Source: Viola odorata
Taxonomy: Eukaryota > Streptophyta > Magnoliopsida > Malpighiales > Violaceae
NCBI GenBank assembly: GCA_963691705.1
Contig: OY829538.1
Location: 28,540,836-28,604,835 of the forward strand
Length of the DNA: 64,000 bases
Direction of reading: 5' to 3'
Shown here: positions 20,228-30,980 of the stretch, piece by piece
Layout: each line of letters begins with the position of its first letter
How positions within the stretch are numbered: position 1 is the first letter of the stretch
Translations under genes and position numbers: made by a program
Notes under the pieces: generated by a model
Seen by the model: only the letters and a program-made list of their open reading frames with translations
Database searches by the model: none
What the model was told of the DNA's origin: nothing

Positions 20228-21359
20228 ATCCCAGGTAGGGGTGCCCAAAACTTCCGATTCTCTAATTTTTGATTTTTCCGACCCGAAATTTTCAATTTCG
20301 GAATCAGAAATTCGGAATTCGGAAATTCAAAATTCAAAATTAGATACTCGAAATTTTAATTCAGGTCGGAACGGGATGGATTTTGAAAAATTCGAGTACC
20401 CGAAATACTCGAATTTTTCATACATAAAACGACGTCGTTTTATGTATAGCACTTATTTTCCCTACCTCATTCTCCTCCTCTCTTTCATCGTGATCTCATT
20501 CTCTTCTCTCTTTTTTCCACCTCTATCAATCTTCTTCAATCATCTCCTCCCGATCTCTCCTCCTCCACCACCACCCACCTAATTAATTCTCTTGCTTCTC
20601 CTTTTTCGTAGCCTCGCTACTCTCTCCTTCTTGCAGCCAGCCTCGCTCTCTCCCTCTAGCTCTCTCCCTTTTTTGTGCCAATCAGATCTGTCATTGCGAG
20701 CATGATCTGCCACTACCAATCAGATCTGCCACTGCCACTGCTCTCTCATGCATAAACCACACCAACCACAACCAGATCTACCACTGCCAGGCACGCCACC
20801 GCCACAATCAGATCTGGTATGGAATAACTTTGAATGGGTTATTCATTATTTGTATAGTATGGGTACGGGTTTGTATTCAATTGGTGTTGGTGGCTATGCA
20901 ATTTATATGATACGGGTTTGAATTCAATTGGTGTTGGTTTGTATTGAATTTTATTTCTAGTTTTCTTCTCCTTCCCTGTTGCTGGAAATTTGCTGGAAAT
21001 TGTTGTTGCTGGAAATTTTATTCAATTGGTGTTGCTGGAAATTGTATTGAATTCAATTGTTGTTGGTTTGAATTCAATTGGTGTTGGTTTGTATTAAATG
21101 TCTACGGAAAATTGCTGGAAATTGTCAAAATTCACTGAAGAGGGAGATCACTTGTTAAACTTGTCAATTCATAATTTCCGAAATTTCAGAAATTTCGGGT
21201 ATTCCGAAATTTCCGAAATTATGAATTCGGAAATTCGGGTTCGGAAGCATTTTAATTCGGTTCGGAACGGGATTGAAAATCCAAATTTTAGAATTCTGAA
21301 TTTATCAAATTCAGAATTCGAAAATTCAGAATAACCGAATGGGCAGCCCTAATCCCAGG
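20228..21359. mobile_element. hAT-type non-autonomous transposon with 8-bp target duplication
   Basis: The element is 20236-21351. It begins TAGGGGTGCCC and ends GGGCAGCCCTA, imperfect terminal inverted repeats differing at one base. It is flanked by perfect 8-bp copies of ATCCCAGG (20228-20235 and 21352-21359), the target-duplication size of the hAT superfamily. Both subterminal regions are packed with short inverted motifs such as TTCGGAAATTC. No transposase frame is present, so it must have been moved by an autonomous relative. A 28-bp perfect palindrome lies at 20420-20447. Confidence 0.92.
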
Positions 21360-21489
21360 ACAGCCATGACGTCACTTGAAGTTGTCGCCCATGACGTCAC
21401 CCGGAATATCGTCCCTGACGTCATTCAGAGATATTGTCCTTGATATCGCTGGAGGCGTTATTTTCCCTAGATAACGCCCTCACATGGCC

Positions 21490-21495
21490 TATAAA
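21490..21495 (+). promoter_or_regulatory. TATA box of Tat-A LTR
   Basis: TATAAA lies in CCTATAAATACC, about 70 bp after the last of three TGACGTCA palindromes. The same arrangement is present in the Tat-B LTR. Confidence 0.65.
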
Positions 21496-21694
21496 TACCT
21501 CACCATTCAAAATGCAAGGTAAGCCTAAGATCGCTACTGGAACCTCTGCTATTTTGAACCGCCTCATTAACTTAGGCATCGGAGTGTTTACGCTGGAGCT
21601 CCTCCTCCGGCGCTTTGTAGGTATATTCAGCGGAAACTACAGTGACTCTGATCAGGACCTTTACCTCCGACTCCCAGAACTTCGAATCTTATCA

Positions 21695-22576
21695 TTTATA
21701 ATTTGTAAAAATTATCAGTTTTTAAAATTATTTTATTGAATTTTTATAATTTTGGTTTATTTTTGAATTTATTTCTTATTTTTGAATTATTCTAGATATT
21801 TTTTTATTTTATAATTTTTAAATAAAATTATGGAGTTTTTGTTTCTTTTTTAATTTTTTAGGGTCACTTTTTGAATTTTATAAATTTTAAACAAAATTCT
21901 ACAAAGTTTTGGATTATTTTCGTATTTATTTGCCTTTTTCTAAATTTTATTTAAAAATCTGACGAGTATCGTTGAAAAAATAAAATTAAAGAATTGGAAT
22001 AACTATTTTTTTAAAAATGAGACAAAATACTGTATTAACTAACGACATTAATCAAAGTCAATTGAAAAATTGGGAGCTCGGGGTGCTAAATTGGCAACAA
22101 AAAAAATTATGTGCCAATTTGATTAAAGGAGGTAAAATTAGGTGAAGATTTTTAAATGACTTTAATATTATAAATACTAAATTAATAGAGAGAAAAACAT
22201 CAGTTTTGTTATTAACGGTCGCGATGACGGTACCATCTCTTGACTTGAAGGATGACTGAGTTTGACGATCCTCGTCCATGCAATTTGTCAATGCAGTTAA
22301 ACCCTTAATATTAAAATAATAATAAAAATAAGTAAACAAAAATAATTTTGTTGTACTTATGTCACGACGGCAGCAAGATGAGAGCAATGAATAAAAATAA
22401 AAAAGCAGTCCATCTAATTGGCTGACAAAAAACAAAAAAATTAACCCGACCCGTTCTTCTAACTTGACTAACAAACAACAAAACCCATATCACCAAAACA
22501 ACCCAAATGAGTCAAATCACAATATCACAATGGGATGGGATCCCACACAACCTTAATCTGATCACCAAAACAGAGG
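21695..22576. other. AT-rich intergenic DNA upstream of the At4g08330-like gene
   Basis: This is very AT-rich (long T and A runs at 21760-21990), with no supported gene. An open frame on minus at 22474-22058 has no recognisable domain and is rejected. The last 100 bp would hold the promoter and 5' UTR of the downstream gene. Confidence 0.6.
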
Positions 22577-24303
22577 ATGTCCCAAGCTGATATCGCTTAC
22601 AGGTAAATCTATCATTTCCCTCTTCTTTCCTCTATCAACTGCATGTATAGCTGCGAATCGCCTATCATATTACTTTTTCAGGTTTTGTTTCTCTTTTTGT
22701 GTTGCAATTCGAGTTCACACGTCTGTTTCCTTCTATTGTTGACTTGTTGGCTCTGTTTATGTATGTAACGCGTTGATTGCATTTCTTTTTTGAAAAATAT
22801 TTGAAGCTGAATGGAGAGGAATTAGGAGCTGTTCTTAGAAAATGATCTGTAATCTGGGTATTCTTCTTTCAAATTGTTTGTATTCTGGGTTTATGATAGG
22901 AACTTCCTTTACTTTTTTTAGTTTCTATGCAACTCCTCCTGGAACCGGAGAGAAAGCCTCGAATTGGAGAGAAATCCTCTTGTTGCTAATATTGAATCTG
23001 TTTTCTGTCAACTGTCATTTAACTAGGTAGATGATAGGACTGGTTAGTGGTTGACCCCTTTGTTGGCACTTGGCCGAGCAAACAAGAACTTGGTCGTTTT
23101 GTCAATAGTTAATTCTAATTATTGATATAGATTAAAGAAGTATAGAATGAAGATTGAGGATGACTAGGCTTTGCATCAACGGAAATAAGGCAGTTGGTCT
23201 AGGGATTTAAGTAAAAGATTATTCGATGAGGCAATGCGCCTTTTGTCAGTCTGCATCTATGAATGCCATCCATCACTGTTTTGTTCTGACAAAACAAATG
23301 TTTGGGTTCATGGCTAGTGGACTTCCTTTGTCCTTTGATACTCCCAACCAAGTTTTACTTAACTGTATGCTTATTTCTTTCGTATAATGTGTTTTTGAGT
23401 TTTGATTACCCACTAGTTTCTTTCTTGGACCTCAAATATTAAAATTTTGTCTTGATCATTCAGTGGCTACTCCACTGCAATTATAGCTGTTGCTACCCCC
23501 TTCTGAAATTGTTGTTGGCATTTGTAATAACATGCACCAAAATTATAGCTGAGGTTTTCCATAAATGTCTCAAAACTTGGCATGTCTAACTTCTTGAGCA
23601 ACTTATGGTTGAATACCAAAACTATATTGCAGGTGGAAAAATATCATCTGATGTTTTTTTTTACTTCTATTCAGTTTCCTTTAGCTCTGCAGTCCTTTAA
23701 AGGCATTTAGTTCGTTCATTCTAGCACCACTCTGGTATTACCCGCCCTTTTTGGAAAATGCAGTTCTGACTTGATCAGCCTAGATGGTATAAAAAGTTGA
23801 AATCGGCGTCCATGTATTTTGCATACAAACAGCTCAGGGAAATGTTTTGATCTGTCACAGTCATATTGTAGTTATGGTTTTTATTTTAGTACAATGAAGA
23901 TATTGCGATTTTCCCTTTTATGGATTTTTTTTAATGATGCCCTTACAATCATTTCCCTTCTCTTTTGCAGCTGTGGGTCTTGTGGCTACCCTGTTGGGGT
24001 GTGCGAACTAAAGTTCCATGTCGGAAAGAAAAAAAAATAAAGACTAAATATAAAAGGAGTGGATCTTCTTAATGGAATGAGACTTTTTGTGAAAACCGTG
24101 CGGGCTTAGGCCCAAAACGGACAGTATCATTCCATTAAGAGAGGCTCGAGTGGGTATTTATTTCTCCAATAAACTCTCCAACATACCCCTTACATTTAAC
24201 ATCTTCCAATCGAATCACCTCCGGCATAGGTTCTGGATATCTTAAATCTATTAAGAAAGGCTTTATCTCCTTCCTTTCAGTTGATCTTAGTCGATTTACC
24301 CAG
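22577..24303 (+). pseudogene. At4g08330-like gene remnant (exons 1-2), interrupted by a solo LTR
   Basis: The family is plant proteins of unknown function related to Arabidopsis At4g08330, with a Cys-X2-Cys motif near the start. Exon 1 (22577-22602) encodes MSQADIAY plus AG and is followed by a GTAAAT donor. A 1,369-bp intron ends TTTTGCAG at 23971. Exon 2 begins C-TGT and encodes SCGSCGYP. A 191-bp solo LTR then interrupts it (23993-24183). After the second target copy the reading resumes with LTSSNRITS and SIKKGFISFLSVDLSRFTQ, ending CAG/GTTAGA at 24303. Without the insertion the two parts are in phase. The expected third exon (after FTQ-VDE in relatives) is absent: the F-box-like sequence begins 22 bp later. 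The gene is broken at least twice. Confidence 0.8.
23988..24188. mobile_element. 191-bp solo LTR (TRIM-like) with TACCC target duplication
   Basis: The LTR is 23993-24183, starting TGTTGGGGTGTGCGAAC and ending CTCCAACA (TG...CA). TACCC lies on both sides (23988-23992 and 24184-24188). It contains CCGTGCGGGC, then CCCAAAACGGACA and ATCATTCCATTAAGAG, typical of a widespread family of very short plant LTRs. It lies in a coding exon of the host gene and adds an in-frame stop soon after GYP. Confidence 0.9.
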
Positions 24304-24325
24304 GTTAGACTGCTAAGAAAGTAAA

Positions 24326-25340
24326 ATGAGAGGTGCTTCAAATGATGGCCCCGCTTCTATTTTGCATCTTCTTGATGATTGCCTCTCCATTATTTTCCAA
24401 GGGCTTGACTGTAGTTCTGATTGTGAATCATTTGGCTTGACTGGCCATCGTTGGCTTTTTATTCAAAACCTTAGTCGTCAATCCTTACAGTTCGAGTGTT
24501 CCTTGACCATCCTAAACCCTTCTTTGTTATCTCAGCCCAGTCTTACTGTTAACTATGACCACCTCCATAGGCTGCTCACTCGTTTTCAGCATCTACGACA
24601 CTTCTCCCTGTCCGGTTGCATTGAACTACCTGATTCAGGGCTGGCCCATTTGAAGTTCTGTGGTTCAAAGTTGCACTCTCTTTATCTGGATTGTTGTTTT
24701 AGGATGTTTCTGACCGTGGCCTGAGACCTCTTGCTCAAACATGTCTTGCACTTCAGTCAATCAAGTTAACTTGCTGCAATGGAGTCACTGGGACTGGTCT
24801 TAGAGTGTGTTCATCAACTTTAACTGCTGTAGATGCTGGATGCTGTAACATCGAGTCAGAAGGAGTTATGGGGATTGTAAGTGGAGGTGGGATAGAGTAT
24901 CTAAATGTTTCTGTGGCAAGCTGTTCCTTTGAGAATGGACTGGCAGCAATCGGTTCAGGTTTTGCCAAAAACCTTGAGATTCTGAACCTCCGGTCATGTA
25001 GAAGTGTTGGTGATGAATCCATCATGGCGATAGCAAAGGGTTGTCCGTTGCTTCAAGAGTGGAATGTGGCATTGTGTCACCAAATCAAGATTTCTGGATG
25101 GGAGTCTATTGGGATGAACTGCAATAAGCTTGAGAAACTTCATGTGAATCGGTGTCGGAATTTGTTTGATACGGGGCTCAGGGTCTGAGAGAAGGGTGCA
25201 AAAGACTCTTGGTTTTGTACATCAGCCGTCATTGTCAAATATCTCCAACAGCGATCGAGTTGTTCAAGTTGTACAGGGGTGATGTTGCGATAAAGGAAGA
25301 AGAGATCATGGATATAGATAGGGCTAATTGGATCCTCTAG
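24326..25340 (+). pseudogene. FBL12-like: F-box/LRR-repeat protein 12-like pseudogene
   Basis: F-box proteins pick substrates for SCF ubiquitin ligases. The start MRGASNDGPASILHLLDDC leads into an F-box-like segment (DDCLSIIFQGLD, GHRWLFIQNLSRQSLQFEC). Leucine-rich repeats follow (HLHRLLTRFQHLRHFSLSGC, LHSLYLDCC). A frameshift near 24702 moves the reading to DVSDRGLRPLAQTC, and the piece between is shorter than in Arabidopsis FBL12. Repeats continue (GIVSGGGIEYLNVS, ILNLRSCRSVGDESI, LLQEWNVALCHQIKISGWE). A second frameshift near 25178 moves to GLREGCKRLLVLYIS and ends NWIL plus stop at 25340. There are no introns. With two shifts and a lost segment it is almost certainly non-functional. Confidence 0.85.
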
Positions 25341-26164
25341 TAATGCTGCCATCAACCCTCTCACTTCATCTTTCTATAAACATTGTTTGGTTAATGTTTC
25401 ATACTCTTTAAAATCAAAGAGCATTGGTTTTACATTTGTCAGTTTTGTACTCTCGTGTGAACGGACCGGAAAGAATGATTCCTAGTAGTTAGTTAGTAGT
25501 TACTAGTTATCATAACTTTCGTGCTTAGTAGTCACTACCATATGCCATTTTCTCCCCCATTTTCTTGGTCGGACTCAGGACTACACTATTGACTTCTACT
25601 TTTCGATCTCTCTAGGTTTCCTTTCTATTCTTACAGAAGGAGATAAATCATATTCAAGTATTGTCCAGCCTTTTATGACAGGAGAAAAAGATGCAGGAAA
25701 ATAAATACCTGAACTTTTTCGGCTGATTCCAAACTTCTTCCAAGGTTTTTTTTTCCTTCAGTAGATTCTTTGCTCAAATATAATCAAAGGATAAATTCGA
25801 ATGTAACAACTATTTTCAGAGGGAAATGAAACATTTATTAGATAACAGAAACTTTCATTAATTAAATTTTCAATTACGACACAACACTTTTAATTTAAAC
25901 AGCTCTCTGATATTACATTGTTTGTGCTGATCTCTCCATGTTTCAGGCTCTTTGCTACACAGATCAGTACAAGTATTAGGACTTTGGCACAAATATTATG
26001 TAGAGAATACTGGCCTTCCTTAAAAGGAGAGGAGAGGCTTTTATTTCAACCAAACTAGAGATACCTTTAAAAGGCCAGACTTCAAGTAGCGATGTATCCA
26101 ATTAACACACCTCTACATGCAGCTTTTGTATTCAGATGGTTCTGCACCGAAAATGATTTTTCAC
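25341..26164. other. intergenic DNA between FBL12-like pseudogene and PEX13
   Basis: No gene is seen. It must contain the 3' UTR of PEX13 on the minus strand. A short TAGTTAGTAGTTACTAGTTA-like repeat lies near 25485. I looked for the missing third exon of the At4g08330-like gene and did not see it. Confidence 0.55.
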
Positions 26165-28524
26165 TTAACCGCCCCATACATTATCCCATCCACCACTTGG
26201 AGCAGCCTTAGGCCCCTCAATGTAGTTCTGGTTCCCGTGGGGATTATGGGGAGCAGGAAGTCCAGGTCCTGGTCCATGAACCTTACTGGGTTTTGTTCTG
26301 ATTCCAAGAAGTCTCAAAGCAAATCTAGCTAACTCTCCATACAACATCCCTGTACGATCAAAGAGCTGCAAAAATAGGAAAATTCTCACCAGTCATTTTG
26401 GGTGATACGATTGTCACAGAACTACAATTTAAGTAACAAAGAGGTTTAACTAATTCTTGCAATTAATAGTATATCATAATTTTACATTAAACGGAGAGAT
26501 GTCTAGTATTTGAAAGGAGCCAAACCTGAAGAAGCGCAGTCATGAAGAAATGGAATGCCTGGGTGTTCTGGTCTATCAGAATTGATATTCGTCCAAAACA
26601 GTTTACAACACCTTGCATCTGCATTCATTAAAACATAAGAGAGATTCGTGAGAAACCAAACAACCCCACTTACAGCACGCTCTAAGGTTATTAATTCCTT
26701 AAAAAAAAATTCCACAATCAGCTCAAACAGATTAAACATTATGTCCCAAGTCATCGGAGTATTTGGTTCCTTTCCTTTAACCTGAAAAAGAACTCTGCCA
26801 CCTCAAGAGTTCTGTAACTTAATACAATGTTGCAACAAATCCAAAGCAATCATGAAGTGTTTGAAACATGATCAAACCCCAATTGGCCCACAAGATCATT
26901 CTAACTGAAATATTATCCACAACTAAAGTGGCTGCCATGTACAGACAAGCTTACCGTACAAGCTTACTTAAAGATAAAGCAATCCTATCAGCTGAAATAC
27001 ATGTTTATAAATATAAACATATCTCACCTAATATAACAGAATAATAGTTATAACATAGTTAACATCCTATCAGCCTACTTTCCCATAGTCTTGAAGGTAT
27101 AAGATGTCAAAAACAAGAATCTCTTGATTGGCTACCACCAGCAAAAGGTGAAGGATTGACGATCAAATACAAAACAAAAGAAGAATGAAAGTCAATCCTC
27201 AAATACAAAACAAAAGAAGAATGAAAAGGTGATAACAAAGAGCAAGATTCCTCAAATACAAAACAAAAGAAGAATGAAAAAGTGATAAACAAATAGCAAG
27301 ATTCCTCACCACTCGAAGGAAAGAAATCCAAAAGCCTGGAGGAGATGGTGGACCGCCAAAGGGGTTATTTGGATCTTGTTCACCATAAGGACCCATGCCC
27401 ATTCCATAACCACTCATAGGACCACCCAAACCACCACCCAATCCACCATTATACATTCCCCCGCCATACATGCCACCTCCATACATCCCCCCTCCTCTAT
27501 ACATGCTATTACCATACATTCCACCACCATAGGACCCTCCAACTCCACCATATGAAGAGCCGTACATCCCAGCACCAACACCAACACCAACACCAACACC
27601 AGAGTTGTAATTAAGACCGGAGCCATAACCTGCAGTACACAAAGTAGCAAATCTCCAGGAAATAAACAATTAGAATAGGAAACAGACCTACCCATAAAGT
27701 CATGCCACTCCAGTGAATAAACATTTTAATCCAATAAATACAACTCTGGAGACAATTTAATTACCAACTCCAATGAGGTTAGGAGAGTGTGAGACCTTGT
27801 AACCATCTATATTCAACTAAATCACCAGGAGCAAACGGGTACTCAAAAGGAGGTAATTATAAACGATCATTGAAAGCCTTAGACAGTATAAATCACAAAA
27901 CTAGTGTTCATCTCAGTGAAATGTTTATACATATTGGATAGAAAGATTGCTCACACCTCCTCCACCTCCTCCACCATAGGTAGAAGTTCCATAAGTTTGC
28001 TGCTCCCAGGGCCTAGGGGGCACTGGTCTACCGAGAGTATTTCTGTTCACGGCAGCATTCCTATCCGCAGTTGAAACAATTTCACCTGGTCTTGCAGTTC
28101 CTGATGCCTCAACTACATCGCTAGTGCTGCCAGGTGACGGTGGTTTAAAAGGTGTAGGACCAGAGGAGGAAGGAGCTGCTTGCTCCCAAGGTTTGGCAGG
28201 AGGACTACCAGCTGCAAGAGGTCAACACACACCATAAGCAGTTACAGATACCAAATCAACAGCAACTCAAGAAATTCAAAGGACACAGAATGGTTCCCAC
28301 TACGCGCAGAGCATAAAATTAAACATTATTTCAATCAGAAATCGGAATTTTGTCACCATGAATACGAGATTCTGATGGAAGAACTTGAGAGTTTCCGTTA
28401 ATGCAAGAGCCCTAAGATTTTTGATGCGATAAATCGATTTCGCGAACTGAGAGTTGGACAGAGATACGAATGAAAAATATGAAAAGGAATGAACCGAACC
28501 TGGTTGTTGGGAGGCGGATGCCAT
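26165..28524 (-). CDS. PEX13: peroxisomal membrane protein PEX13 (five exons)
   Basis: PEX13 sits in the peroxisome membrane and docks the PEX5/PEX7 import receptors so that matrix enzymes can enter. Exons on minus are 28524-28500, 28211-27957, 27629-27310, 26618-26526 and 26365-26165. All junctions are GT-AG and the total is 894 nt (297 residues). The N-terminus MASASQQP joins AGSPPAKPWEQ, then EASGTARPGEIVS and RPVPPRPWEQQTYG. A Gly/Tyr/Met-rich region with repeated GGGMYGG follows (exon 3), then PFGGPPSPPGFWISFLRV, exon 4 MQGVVNCFGRISILIDQNTQ, and exon 5 LFDRTGMLYGELARFALRLL, ending GGWDNVWGG. Like other plant PEX13 it lacks the SH3 domain of yeast and animals. No stop or frameshift is seen, so it is probably functional. 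Confidence 0.95.
27160..27309. repeat. short tandem duplication in PEX13 intron 3 beside the splice donor
   Basis: A block around CAAATACAAAACAAAAGAAG occurs three times, near 27165, 27200 and 27253. The later copies include the sequence next to the real donor (GTGAGGAATCTTGC on minus), but in the copies the GT is changed, so only the outer donor is usable. Confidence 0.75.
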
Positions 28525-29740
28525 GGGCGATGAGAAATTGGGGCTTAATTGAGCGTCGAACTCGTGAAAACGGAGAGAGATGATGAAGAAAGGGGTCAGA
28601 GATCGGAGAGACAAATTCGCGTCTGATAATGCCTTATTTGATCTTTCTTCTCTTTTATTTTTTTAATTTTTTTGTTATTTTTGTATATATTAATAATGCC
28701 TTCGGTGGGTATGGTCTGTGGCAATATATGTATTTTATTTTGTTTTGTTAGTTTTTCGACCAAGTTATGAATTGACAATCTTGTCCTTTTTTTTATCAGG
28801 ACAGTCTTGCCCTCTTATCTCTTTGTTTTTCACAACCTATATTTTCTACTAGAAATAGTATGCTCTCTCACTCTGTCACTCACTCAATTTTGATTCGAGC
28901 AAATTTGAATATATGAACTTTATTTAATTTTTTAAAAATAAATTTATAATGAATTTGATATTTTTTATGAGTAGGTGCACCATAAGTTAGGTGGTCTAGA
29001 GACTACCTAATAATTCTTTCGCGTTACGAGATTTCTTTTGTGTGTACAATTTATATAATAATATATTTTTTATTTTCTCTAAAAATATATTAATATTTTT
29101 TCTTAAATAACTGATTTATTAAAAGAAATAATTTTAAAATTAATTACTAATTTTTTAGTAATTTCAAATTTAATTATTTCATTTTTTTAGCGCAAAGGTT
29201 CAACTTGCCACTTGGTACTGGATACCTCACTAGTATTTTGCCACTAACAACTACCTTGACCTATGATCGTTGACATACTTATTTACGTAAAGAAAAAATA
29301 TAATAAAATAATTAATCTAATATTGGTTGATATTTTATTACTATAAAACATTTATGTAATTTATTTAAAATTTTAAGGGCTATTATATAATTTTAAAACC
29401 TCCAATTGTCAAATATTATCTCTTTAAAATAAAAATAGACACTTAAAAAACTTTAATATAAGAACTTAAGATTTTTCGGACCTATGATATCCCTAGGTTC
29501 TATTTAACGAAAACGCACATAAAAAACAAAATTAGAGGTAAAAAAGTTATTATGCTAGTAAAATGAGCTAAAATACAAAAACTGAAAATATTAAGAGGTT
29601 GGACCAAAAACAATTCAAGAGGTATTTCACCTTTTATAATACTTATACTTGCATAAATTTTGCAATTTAACATTTTAAAATTTAAGTCGAAGAAAATATT
29701 ATTATATATATTAAATGTGTTTTTAATAGTACAAACGTAT

Positions 29741-29800
29741 AGTTGGTGTGATGATTGTGCAACCATTAACTTGCTTAGGGGATAGGTTCAAATCCAAGGC
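29741..29800 (+). repeat. possible tRNA-derived SINE fragment
   Basis: AGTTGGTGTGATGATTG at 29741 resembles an RNA polymerase III A box region, and GGTTCAAATCC at 29785-29795 is a near-perfect B box at about the right spacing. The copy has no clear tail or target duplication. A chance tRNA-like patch cannot be excluded. Confidence 0.3.
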
Positions 29801-30202
29801 TCATCACTAATCAATTAAGTGTTTTTAGTCATAGGCATTAGCCACTTATAATTAGTTGAGGGAGGGCAAAAGAGTCAGCACACTGTAACAAAGAAGACTT
29901 AATATTATTTTTTATAGTAATAATTAAATCCTCAAGTATTATTATTTTTAATCTGTATTAATAAATATTATAATATATTATTTTTAAATGTATTAAATTG
30001 TTTTAGGTTTAATGACTCCAAAAGTCCCGCATTTATACTTTTGAAGTCCAAAGATTTTTACGTTTTATATTGGATCCCAAAAGTTTTTATGTTTTTTAAA
30101 TTGGACCTAAAGGTCTCTAAATTTACAAGATTAAATTTTATTTTTTTACATAAATTAAAAAACATATTTTTCTAATTTAGGCATTTATTTATTTATTTTT
30201 AA

Positions 30203-30303
30203 AAAGCCACGTGTCATAGCCGATGTGGCAAAAAAATACTAAAAAATGTTTCTACAGACAGAAGTGGGCCCACATTGCCACATCAGCTATGACACGTGGC
30301 TTT
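30203..30303. repeat. 28-bp inverted repeat, possible MITE core
   Basis: Arms 30203-30230 and 30276-30303 pair with one mismatch. They start AAAGCCACGTGTCATAGC and contain CACGTG, and the 45-bp loop includes the palindrome GTGGGCCCAC. No target duplication was found at the arm ends, so the true element ends may lie further out. Confidence 0.7.
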
Positions 30304-30980
30304 AATTTTTTATTTATAATTTGATATTTTCTAATTATAAAATTAGGTTTTGTTTCTAACACCTTCTTCTACATCTCATCCACCTCGGTGTACTTAACAA
30401 TCGCCATCGTTGCCGCCGCTTCCTCCCTACATCACCACAACCACTGGTTCCTCGATTTCCACCACCACCTCCCTCTCCAAGCCACCATTGCTCCATCTGT
30501 CCCGCCTTTCCCTCCACTTTCCACGACTCTATTATCATCATCATCATAAATACCTTTGGTCTATATAGAACAACAAGAAAATTATGGATCTATAATTTAT
30601 ACTGTGAATTAAGAAGGTAATACATATTATTTTCCTTTTTAAACTTTTTCATTTAAGATTTCAATTGCTAATTACTTTTTTATGTAGCGTAAAAATGCAC
30701 ATGTTGGTCAGTATCTTTTTACTGTGGGAGATATCCCTAATTTTGGAATTAAGAAACAAAATAAATTATAATTTTGATATGATATTTTGCAACAGTTGTT
30801 GTGACAATTCAAAAAAATGGTAGAAAAATATAACAGAGGATTCTGGATTGGTAGAAGAAGAGTGATATTTTTTTTTGTTTTTTTTAAATAAATGCCACGT
30901 AGGATAATAAATTAGGAAAATATATTTTTTAATTTCTGTAAGAAAAAAAAAATTAATTTTGTAAATCCATGGACCTCTAG

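Larger units (their letters stand above)
9830..21694 (+). mobile_element. Tat-A: 3' half of a Tat/Retand-type Ty3-gypsy element
   Basis: In order: integrase, hairpin-repeat 3' UTR, antisense aORF1-aORF4 and 3' LTR. Everything 5' of the integrase is missing and is replaced by Ogre-like gag joined at a fold-back. The 3' LTR matches the 5' LTR of Tat-B (31979-32391) in start, TATA context and end, which ties both to one family. Two later insertions lie inside: a solo LTR at 14411-15526 and a hAT-type element at 20236-21351. Confidence 0.8.
20148..21694 (+). mobile_element. Tat-A 3' LTR (interrupted by a hAT-type element)
   Basis: The LTR starts TGGGATGGTCGACATCAGC and ends CGAATCTTATCA. Without the insertion at 20236-21351 and its duplicated 8 bp it is about 423 bp, close to the 413-bp Tat-B 5' LTR. 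It holds a run of about 22 G at 20168-20189, three TGACGTCA sites (21365-21423), and a TATAAA box at 21490. Homology to Tat-B begins at the TGGG and stops at the ATCA, which defines the ends. Confidence 0.85.
28525..30980. other. AT-rich intergenic DNA
   Basis: No supported gene. It holds the PEX13 promoter (upstream of 28524 on minus), long AT-rich stretches, a possible tRNA-derived SINE fragment (29741-29800) and an inverted repeat (30203-30303). A GT-rich or CCACC-rich open frame at 30547-30356 on minus is low-complexity and not taken as a gene. Confidence 0.6.

Noticed and set aside
14411..21351. The solo LTR and the hAT-type element have the same length (1,116 bp), suggesting a link
   Set aside because: Their ends, target duplication sizes (5 and 8 bp) and sequences differ. 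The equal length is chance.
22058..22474. 138-residue minus-strand frame
   Set aside because: AT-rich intergenic DNA, Phe/Tyr/Leu-rich, no recognisable family.
29741..29800. A functional tRNA gene
   Set aside because: Only B-box-like and weak A-box-like sequence. No cloverleaf or anticodon stem could be drawn.
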